From Holophagales bacterium (GTDB taxonomy: Bacteria; Acidobacteriota; Thermoanaerobaculia; UBA5066): a stretch of 35,283 nt of DNA. The stretch spans positions 1 to 35,283 of the forward strand of contig JADJVF010000032.1 of NCBI GenBank assembly GCA_016716705.1. The letters are read 5' to 3'. The translations under genes were made by a program, and so were the position numbers. The notes under the pieces were generated by a model, which was given only the letters and a program-made list of their open reading frames with translations, had not been told where the DNA came from and did not search any database. Below are positions 29,885 to 35,283 of the stretch, piece by piece (within the stretch, counting starts at the first letter, position 1; the number at the start of each line of letters is the position of its first letter).

Positions 29885-32854
29885 ATGAAGCTCTTTCGAT
29901 TCACAGCGCTCTTCGTCGGTGCGGTCCTCTTCGCAGGGGTCGCGTTCGCGCAAGGGAGTCCGAGTTCCACGCTGACGGGCCGGGTCCTCAACGAGGGGCA
30001 GGGGCTTCCAGGAGTGTCCGTAACCGTCAAGTCGCCAACCCTCCAGGGAACCCGAACCGCCGTCACCTCCGTGAACGGCGACTTCTCCCTTCCCCAGCTT
30101 CCCCCGGGGGACTGCACCGTCACCTTGACGATGAGCGGATTCCAGACGGTGACCCGCCAGGTGAAGCTCTCGGCCGCCCAGACGAGCCAGCTCCAGGTCA
30201 CGATGAACATGGCGTCCGTGGCCGCGGAAGCGGTCGTCGTCGCTCAGAGCGAGACGATCTCCCAGACCCAGCAGGCGGCGCAGACGGTCACGACCGACAC
30301 GCTCGCCAAGCTGCCTTCGGGCCGGACCATCAACTCCGCCATCGACCTCGCGCCGGGCGTCAACTTCAACGGTCCGAGCGGCCAGCCCGTCATCTCGGGC
30401 GGCATGTCGTTCGAGAACCTCATCCTCGTCAACGGCGTCGCCGTCCAGGACAACGTCCGGAACACGCAGCTCGGGCTGTACGTCGAGGACGCCATCCAGG
30501 AGCAGACCGTGGCCACCTCGGGCATCAGCGCCGAGTACGGCCGGTTCGCCGGCGGCGTGGTGAACGTCATCACGAAGTCCGGAGGAAACGTCTTTTCGGG
30601 CTCGTTCCGCTCGAGCCTCACGAACGACAAGTGGACGAGCAAGACCGACTTCATCGACCCCGCCACGGGCAAGAACCCCGAGGTGAAGCTCGACAAGATC
30701 GTCCCGACCTACGAGGCGACGTTCGGCGGCCCGATCCTCAAGGACACGCTCTGGTTCTTCGGCGCCGCCCGCCTCGCCGACACCGACACGAGCCGCAATT
30801 CAGCGGCCCCCGTCAGCCTCCCGTACGTCGAAACCCGCAACCAGAAGCGTTTCGAGGGGAAGCTCACCTTCTCGCTCGGCAGCAGGCACACGCTCCTCGC
30901 GAACTACCAGACCATCTCCGACAAGCAGGGGAACAACAGCTACCCGAACGCGGCAGGCATCTACGACCAGCAGAGCCTCTACGACCGGGAGACGCCCCAG
31001 GAGCTGATCTCGGGCAACTACTCCGGAACCCTTTCCGACAACTTCTTCGTCGAGGCGCAGTACTCGCAGAGGAAGTTCACGTTCGTCAACTCCGGCTCCA
31101 AGTACACCGACATCATCAACGGCACCCTCATGGTCGACCGCGCCACCAACATCCGCTGGTGGTCCCCCACGTTCTGCGGCGTCTGCGACGACGAGAAGCG
31201 CGACGCGAACCAGGCCCTCGTCAAGGGGACCTACTTCCTCTCGACGAAGGACCTCGGCTCCCACAACATCGTCCTGGGCGGCGAGCTGTACGACGACCAG
31301 CGCTTCGCGAACAACTACCAGTCGGGGAGCAACTACCGGATCTACACGAAGAGCGTCATCGTCAGGAACGGCGTCGTCTACCCGGTGATCGACACCGCCG
31401 CGACCGGCTCGCCCACCTCCTTCATCCGGTGGACGCCGATCGCGGAGGGGTCGCAGGGGAACTCGTTCAAGACGTGGTCCGTCTTCCTGAACGACTCCTG
31501 GACACTGAACAAGAACCTGACCTTCAATGTCGGCGTCCGCTGGGACAAGAACGACGGCAAGGACGCCAGCGGGGTGAAGACCGTCAACGACAGCAAGTTC
31601 AGCCCGCGCCTCGGCGTCGTGTGGGACGTCAAGGCCAACGGCGACCTCCTCGTGAACGCGTCGTACGCCCGGTACGTGGCCGCCATCGCGAACAACCAGG
31701 CCGACGCCGCCGCCGTCGGAGGCCAGCCCGCCACGATCGACTACGACTACCGCGGACCGGCGATCAACATGGACTCGACCGCGCCGCTCGTGACGACCGA
31801 CGAGGCGATCCGCCGCGTCTTCGAGTGGTTCAACGCGAACGGCGGAACGACCCGGACGACGCGAGGGAACCCTGCCATTCCCGGCCTCAGCCCCGAGATC
31901 CAGGGAAGCCTCAAGTCCCCGAACACCGACGAGTTCGCCATCGGCATCACCAAGAGGCTCGGTCAGAAGGGGAGCGTCCGCACCGATCTCGTCTACCGGA
32001 GCGCGGCCGACTTCTACGCGCAGCAGCTCGACATGACGACCGGGAGGGCGACGGGCGGAATCGGCGGAGTCACGAAGACCGTCGACAGGGGCTTCCTCGT
32101 CAACACGGACGTCCTCGAACGCGAGTACTGGGGGTTCAGCCTCAACGCGTCCTACCGCCCCCTGGACGGCCTCAGCCTCCAGGGGAACTGGACCTGGTCC
32201 CGCCTCCGCGGGAACATCGACGGCGAGACCGCGACGAGCGGCCCGACGAGCTCCGGCGTCCTCTCCTACCCCGAGTACTTCAACAACTCGTGGAGCTACC
32301 CGATCGGAGACCTCGCGAACGACCGGCGGCACAAGGTCCGTCTCTGGGCGATCTACGACCTGCCGTTCAACACGAGATGGTTCCGTTCCTCTATCAGCCT
32401 CCTCGAGTCGTACCAGACCGGCCTCGCCTACAGCGCCTCCGGCACCGTCGACTCGCGCCCCTACGTGGCGAACCCGGGCTACCTGAACCCTCCGTCGTCG
32501 GTCACGTATACCTTCGGTCCCCGCGGCTCCTACAAGCTCGACGACATCTATTCGACCGACATCGGCATGAGCTTCAACTTCAAGGTGGCGGGGACGCTCG
32601 AGATCTTCGTCGAGCCCCAGGTCCTGAACGTCTTCAACCACCAGAACCTCGACGGCGTGAACACGACGGTCGAGACGAAGGCGACCCGGTCGACCGACTA
32701 CGCGGCCTTCAACCCCTTCACCGACACGCCGAAGCAGGGTGCCCGCGGTACCGGAGCGAACTGGAACTACGGCCCCAATTTCGGCAAGCCGACGAGCCCC
32801 GCGAACTACCAGGATCCGACGACCTTCCGGATCTCGCTCGGCCTCCGCTTCTAA
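29885..32854 (+). CDS. Oar-type TonB-dependent receptor with carboxypeptidase-regulatory-like domain
   Basis: A 989-residue outer-membrane receptor. Signal peptide to about residue 22 (GVAFAQG). Residues about 28-110 form a CarboxypepD_reg-like beta-sandwich (STLTGRVLNEGQGLPGVSVTV, GDFSLPQLPPGDCTVTL). The plug follows (INSAIDLAPGVNFNG, MSFENLILVNGVAVQDN, ISAEYGRFAGGVVNVITKSG), then a long beta-barrel to the C-terminal Phe (SLGLRF). Proteins of this type are abundant in Acidobacteriota and import or sense large ligands; Myxococcus Oar exports a signal. The ligand is not predictable. The ATG at 29885 follows GGGAGGAGATAAG; the in-frame GTG at 29867 would start inside that site. No TonB/ExbBD gene is here. 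Ends 4 nt into the opposing AlkD-like gene. Confidence 0.93.
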   Translation: MKLFRFTALFVGAVLFAGVAFAQGSPSSTLTGRVLNEGQGLPGVSVTVKSPTLQGTRTAVTSVNGDFSLPQLPPGDCTVTLTMSGFQTVTRQVKLSAAQTSQLQVTMNMASVAAEAVVVAQSETISQTQQAAQTVTTDTLAKLPSGRTINSAIDLAPGVNFNGPSGQPVISGGMSFENLILVNGVAVQDNVRNTQLGLYVEDAIQEQTVATSGISAEYGRFAGGVVNVITKSGGNVFSGSFRSSLTNDKWTSKTDFIDPATGKNPEVKLDKIVPTYEATFGGPILKDTLWFFGAARLADTDTSRNSAAPVSLPYVETRNQKRFEGKLTFSLGSRHTLLANYQTISDKQGNNSYPNAAGIYDQQSLYDRETPQELISGNYSGTLSDNFFVEAQYSQRKFTFVNSGSKYTDIINGTLMVDRATNIRWWSPTFCGVCDDEKRDANQALVKGTYFLSTKDLGSHNIVLGGELYDDQRFANNYQSGSNYRIYTKSVIVRNGVVYPVIDTAATGSPTSFIRWTPIAEGSQGNSFKTWSVFLNDSWTLNKNLTFNVGVRWDKNDGKDASGVKTVNDSKFSPRLGVVWDVKANGDLLVNASYARYVAAIANNQADAAAVGGQPATIDYDYRGPAINMDSTAPLVTTDEAIRRVFEWFNANGGTTRTTRGNPAIPGLSPEIQGSLKSPNTDEFAIGITKRLGQKGSVRTDLVYRSAADFYAQQLDMTTGRATGGIGGVTKTVDRGFLVNTDVLEREYWGFSLNASYRPLDGLSLQGNWTWSRLRGNIDGETATSGPTSSGVLSYPEYFNNSWSYPIGDLANDRRHKVRLWAIYDLPFNTRWFRSSISLLESYQTGLAYSASGTVDSRPYVANPGYLNPPSSVTYTFGPRGSYKLDDIYSTDIGMSFNFKVAGTLEIFVEPQVLNVFNHQNLDGVNTTVETKATRSTDYAAFNPFTDTPKQGARGTGANWNYGPNFGKPTSPANYQDPTTFRISLGLRF

Positions 32855-33654
32855 CGGCAGCCCCGCGGGGATGACCCCCCGCGTTTTCGTTCGCCCCGGC
32901 CTTCGGGCCGGGGCTCTTCTTTTCCCGATCCCCCCGTCGTCCGCGGCGCCGCAACCGGATCGCCTCCGAGGTGCTTCATCGCCTCCCTGCGGGAGAGTGC
33001 GGAGAGGCGCCCCGCGTTCGCCTCCACGTAGCGCCGGACCTCGTCCGGGTCGGTCCGCGCGTGCTGGCGGAGCGCCCAGCCGATCGCCTTGCGCAGGAAG
33101 AACTCCTTCGAGTCGAGCGCCGGCTCGAGGCAGGCGTGCAGGAGGTCGAGATCGGTGTCACCCTTGAAACCGAGCTGGCAGAGGATGGCCGCACGCCGCT
33201 TCCAGAGGTCGCCGCAGCGCGCCCACGCGAGCATCTCGCGACGGACGGCCCCCGGTTCCTTCCGCAGGAGCTCCCCGAGGAGATGCGGCGAGACGGCGTC
33301 GACGACGTCCCACCACGCTCCGGAGACGACCATCTCCTCGCAGACCGGGAGGAACGCGAGGTCCCTCAGCGGCGCGGCCCTCCCCAGGCGCGCCAGCTCG
33401 ACGGCGGCGTACATCTCCTCCCGGAACTTCGCGCCCCGGAAGAGACCGAGGACCTCCTGCCGCAGCGCCGCGGCGTCGGGAAGCGCCAGGGTCGAGAAGA
33501 GTTCCCGGCATACCTCGCGGAGAGGCACCGCACCAACTCCGTGGAACGGCGTCGCCGACTTCATGTACGCCTGCGCGCCCCGGGCGCGCTCCGGATCCCC
33601 GCGGCTGGCGAGCTCCCGGCGAACGGCGAGGAGAAGGCGGGTCGGGCGCGGCAT
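32851..33654 (-). CDS. DNA alkylation repair protein, AlkD-like
   Basis: A 267-residue all-helical protein of the AlkD/HEAT-repeat glycosylase family that removes N3- and N7-alkylated purines. Typical stretches are QAYMKSATPFHGVGAVPLRE, EEMYAAVELARL, WWDVVDAVSPHLLGELL, LWKRRAAILCQLGFK and EFFLRKAIGWALRQHARTDP, with Trp and Asp of the DNA-facing cleft present (WWDVVD). The ATG at 33654 begins MPRPTRLLLAV; upstream frame to 33765 has no protein-like features. The last ~25 codons (SGKEEPRPEGRGERKRGG) are translated from the convergent terminators, so this tail is probably disordered. Stop overlaps the TonB receptor stop. Confidence 0.86.
   Translation of the reverse strand: MPRPTRLLLAVRRELASRGDPERARGAQAYMKSATPFHGVGAVPLREVCRELFSTLALPDAAALRQEVLGLFRGAKFREEMYAAVELARLGRAAPLRDLAFLPVCEEMVVSGAWWDVVDAVSPHLLGELLRKEPGAVRREMLAWARCGDLWKRRAAILCQLGFKGDTDLDLLHACLEPALDSKEFFLRKAIGWALRQHARTDPDEVRRYVEANAGRLSALSRREAMKHLGGDPVAAPRTTGGSGKEEPRPEGRGERKRGGSSPRGCR
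32864..32887 (+). terminator. First terminator after the TonB receptor
   Basis: CGCGGGG (32864-32870), a 6-nt loop, CCCCGCG (32877-32883), then TTTT. It starts 10 nt after the stop and lies within the coding tail of the opposing gene. Confidence 0.7.
32893..32923 (+). terminator. Second terminator after the TonB receptor
   Basis: A perfect 9-bp stem GCCCCGGCC / GGCCGGGGC closed by the very stable TTCG tetraloop and followed by TCTTCTTTT. Only 9 nt from the first hairpin, so termination is doubled. Confidence 0.9.
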
Positions 33655-33717
33655 TCCCCCATTCTGCCCCGCGGCGCACCCCGTCCGGCGTCCCGTTCCC
33701 CTTTTTCCTCCCCTCCC

Positions 33718-33747
33718 TTGACATCCGGCCGTACCCGGCCCTACTGT
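33718..33747 (+). promoter_or_regulatory. Promoter of the gntR-ABC operon (TTGACA-N18-TACTGT)
   Basis: A perfect TTGACA at 33718-33723 and TACTGT at 33742-33747, 18 bp apart, 38 nt before the GTG of the regulator. It is the only canonical -35 I see in the window. An AGGAG at 33774-33778 is the ribosome binding site. Confidence 0.72.
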
Positions 33748-33764
33748 ATTAGTGTTGTGATACA
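33745..33764. promoter_or_regulatory. Probable GntR operator TGTATtA-N6-TgATACA
   Basis: An imperfect inverted repeat, TGTATTA and TGATACA with one mismatch, overlapping the -10 and the likely transcription start. This is where an autorepressing GntR/YtrA-like protein would bind. Confidence 0.6.
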
Positions 33765-33785
33765 CCGACGCGCCAGGAGAACCCC

Positions 33786-34196
33786 GTGACCCCCCGCGGC
33801 CTCCACGTCGACCCGCGCGACGCCGTCCCTATCTGGAAGCAGATCGAAGAAGGGATGAGGCGCCTCGTCGCCTCCGGCGCGCTGAAGCCGGGCGCGGCGG
33901 TCCCCTCGGTCCGCGACCTCGCCCGGGACCTGCAGGTGAACCCGGCGACCGTCGTCCGCGCCTACCAGCGCCTGGTGGACGCCGGCCTCCTCGCCGTGAA
34001 GCGCGGCGAGGGGACGTTCGTCGCCGACTCGATCCCTGCGGTGCCTAAGGCCGAGCGGGGCCGCGCCCTCGCGGAGGGAGCCCTCCGCTACGCGAGCACG
34101 GCGGTCACCGTCGGCGCCTCGCGCGATGAGGCGGCCCGTGCCCTCGACGCCGCGTTCTCGCGCCTCGCCCCCTCGAAGGAAGGAGAGAAGAAGTGA
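33786..34196 (+). CDS. GntR-family regulator, YtrA subfamily
   Basis: A 136-residue regulator. The winged helix-turn-helix is complete: IWKQIEEGMRRLVASGALKPG, SVRDLARDLQVNPATVVRAYQRL, and the wing LLAVKRGEGTFVAD. After it only about 50 residues remain, with no large effector domain, which is the YtrA-subfamily layout. Such regulators usually repress their own operon with a linked ABC transporter, often in response to cell-wall-active compounds. Start GTG with AGGAG upstream. Its stop overlaps the ATPase start (GTGA). Confidence 0.93.
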   Translation: MTPRGLHVDPRDAVPIWKQIEEGMRRLVASGALKPGAAVPSVRDLARDLQVNPATVVRAYQRLVDAGLLAVKRGEGTFVADSIPAVPKAERGRALAEGALRYASTAVTVGASRDEAARALDAAFSRLAPSKEGEKK

Positions 34197-35125
34197 CGGA
34201 CGCCGCAACCACGGTCCCGGCCGCGCGCGTCGACGGGCTCACCGTCCGCTACGGACGCACGCTCGCCCTCGACGCCGTCTCGCTCGACGTCCCGACGGGG
34301 TCCGTCTTCGCTCTCCTCGGCCGGAACGGATCCGGAAAGTCCTCGCTCGTCCGCTGCCTCCTCGGCCAGCAGAAGCCCGAGGCGGGGCGGCTGGAGCTCC
34401 TGGGCTGTGAGCCGTGGGGCGAGCGCACGAAGCTCATGGAGCGCGTCGGCGTCGTTCCCGAGGAGCCGGACGCGCCTCGCGAGATGACGCCGCGACAGCT
34501 CGGTGCGTTCTGCGCACGTATCTACCAATCGTGGGATGCGCCGGGCTACGCCGCCCGCCTCTCGCGATTCGGGGTGCCGCCCGCGACCGCCTTCGGCCGG
34601 CTCTCGAAGGGGCAGAAGGGGCTCACGCAGCTCTCCCTCGCCCTCGCGTCCTCTCCCGAGCTCCTCCTCCTCGACGACCCGACGCTCGGCCTCGACCCGG
34701 TCGCCCGCCACGCGTTCTTCGACGAGATCGTGACGGAGCTGGCCGACCGCGGGACGACCGTGATCCTCACGACGCACGATCTCGCGGGCGTCGAGCGGAT
34801 CGCCGACAGCGTCGGCATCCTGAAGGACGGGAGGCTCCTCCTCTGCGAGGAGGTGGAAAGCCTCAAGGCCCGCTTCCGGACCGTCCGCTACAGGAGCGAG
34901 GTGACCGAGGGGCGGACGGAGTTCGGCAACGAGCTGGACGAGATGGAGCCGCTTCGCGCGAAGGTCCGAGGCTGGGGAATCGAGGCGGTCGTCACGGGAT
35001 TCACCGACGCGCGCTTCGAGCGCTTCTCGGCGAAGGACGGCATCACCGAAGCCGAGGCCTCGCCTCTCTCCCTCGAGGAGGTCTTCCTCGCCGTGGCCGG
35101 CGAGGAGAAGGGAGCCGCCCGATGA
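34193..35125 (+). CDS. ABC transporter ATP-binding protein (YtrB-like)
   Basis: A 310-residue ABC ATPase. Walker A GRNGSGKS at 43-50; Q-loop region near VGVVPEEPDAP; signature LSKGQKG at 137-143; Walker B LLLLDDPT at 157-164; D-loop GLDP; switch His195 in TTHD. The usual catalytic Glu after Walker B (LDEPT) is Asp here (LDDPT), which could slow ATP hydrolysis, though it occurs naturally in some related ATPases. The C-terminal ~90 residues are an extra domain. It overlaps the regulator (GTGA) and the permease (ATGA): a typical three-gene GntR-linked exporter. Confidence 0.94.
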   Translation: MTDAATTVPAARVDGLTVRYGRTLALDAVSLDVPTGSVFALLGRNGSGKSSLVRCLLGQQKPEAGRLELLGCEPWGERTKLMERVGVVPEEPDAPREMTPRQLGAFCARIYQSWDAPGYAARLSRFGVPPATAFGRLSKGQKGLTQLSLALASSPELLLLDDPTLGLDPVARHAFFDEIVTELADRGTTVILTTHDLAGVERIADSVGILKDGRLLLCEEVESLKARFRTVRYRSEVTEGRTEFGNELDEMEPLRAKVRGWGIEAVVTGFTDARFERFSAKDGITEAEASPLSLEEVFLAVAGEEKGAAR

Positions 35126-35283
35126 AGCGCTTCGCCGCCGTCGCCCTCCGCGAGATCGCGGAGCGGCGCTTCGTCCTCCTCGCGGCCGGGGTCGCTGCCG
35201 TCATCCCGTTCCTCGTGCCGCTACTGCCGGGAGTTCAAGGCGATCAGGTAGTTCTCACACGCGGGATCACGGCTCTCATCCTC
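35122..35283 (+). CDS. ABC transporter permease, N-terminal fragment
   Basis: Fifty-four codons before the window ends. It begins MKRFAAVALREIAERRFV with a first membrane segment LLAAGVAAVIPFLVPLLPG, the start expected of an ABC-2 type permease. Coupled to the ATPase by ATGA. Confidence 0.72.
   Translation, partial: MKRFAAVALREIAERRFVLLAAGVAAVIPFLVPLLPGVQGDQVVLTRGITALIL

Noticed and set aside
1..35283. CRISPR arrays, insertion sequences, attachment sites, tRNA or rRNA genes, prophage
   Set aside because: No spaced direct repeats of CRISPR type, no transposase or integrase, and no RNA gene signatures were seen on either strand.

Overview
The window comes from a very GC-rich Gram-negative bacterium. 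Two KDO genes (kdsA, kdsB), a LolA-type lipoprotein carrier, an OmpA-like protein, an Omp85-like barrel and an Oar-type TonB-dependent receptor with an N-terminal carboxypeptidase-regulatory-like domain all point to an LPS-bearing outer membrane. The receptor type, the base composition and the gene neighbourhoods suggest Acidobacteriota, perhaps a Thermoanaerobaculia-like lineage. That placement is inference: there is no rRNA here. I see no insertion sequence, phage gene, tRNA or CRISPR array, so this is core chromosome rather than a mobile region.

Layout. (1) 1-2788, plus: the end of an exopolysaccharide cluster with two GT4-type glycosyltransferases and a polyprenyl-phosphate sugar-1-phosphate transferase. 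(2) 10406 down to 2867, minus: a tightly overlapped run pgpA > murB > mannose-1-phosphate guanylyltransferase > MoxR ATPase > DUF58 > TgpA-like transglutaminase > a secreted protein with TYKG repeats. (3) 10475-19217, plus: recA with a strong terminator, a large Omp85-like fusion protein, a secreted unknown coupled to purH, lolA, yajQ and a polyprenyl diphosphate synthase. (4) 19470-24378: a TPR-like protein, an opposing membrane-anchored unknown, then kdsB, pyrG, a small phosphatase and an epoxide-hydrolase-like enzyme. (5) 26376 down to 24403: transketolase, divergent from kdsA and an OmpA-family protein. (6) 29585 down to 28858: a small membrane protein coupled to a cysteine-rich protein of the nitrous-oxide-stimulated-promoter family. 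(7) 29885-32854: the TonB receptor, behind a long leader that may be structured, with tandem terminators. (8) An AlkD-like DNA-repair protein, then a GntR (YtrA-like) regulator and an ABC exporter that runs off the window.

Most genes serve the envelope: sugar nucleotide and KDO supply, a polyprenyl carrier, peptidoglycan precursor synthesis (murB), lipoprotein sorting and outer-membrane proteins. Nucleotide synthesis (purH, pyrG) and housekeeping genes are interleaved. Translational coupling through ATGA or GTGA overlaps is very common. Several isolated genes instead carry a TAnnnT hexamer only 5-15 nt before the start codon and no clear Shine-Dalgarno, which suggests leaderless or short-leader transcription.

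Four genes (the sugar transferase, the Omp85-like gene, kdsB, pyrG) are broken by one-base shifts, six in all and at least five in short G or C runs. Because pyrG is normally essential, sequencing indels are the likeliest cause, and I annotate these as single genes. The least ordinary items are the Omp85-like fusion, the receptor leader, the 9-bp inverted repeat at the kdsB divergent start region, and the leaderless promoter pattern.
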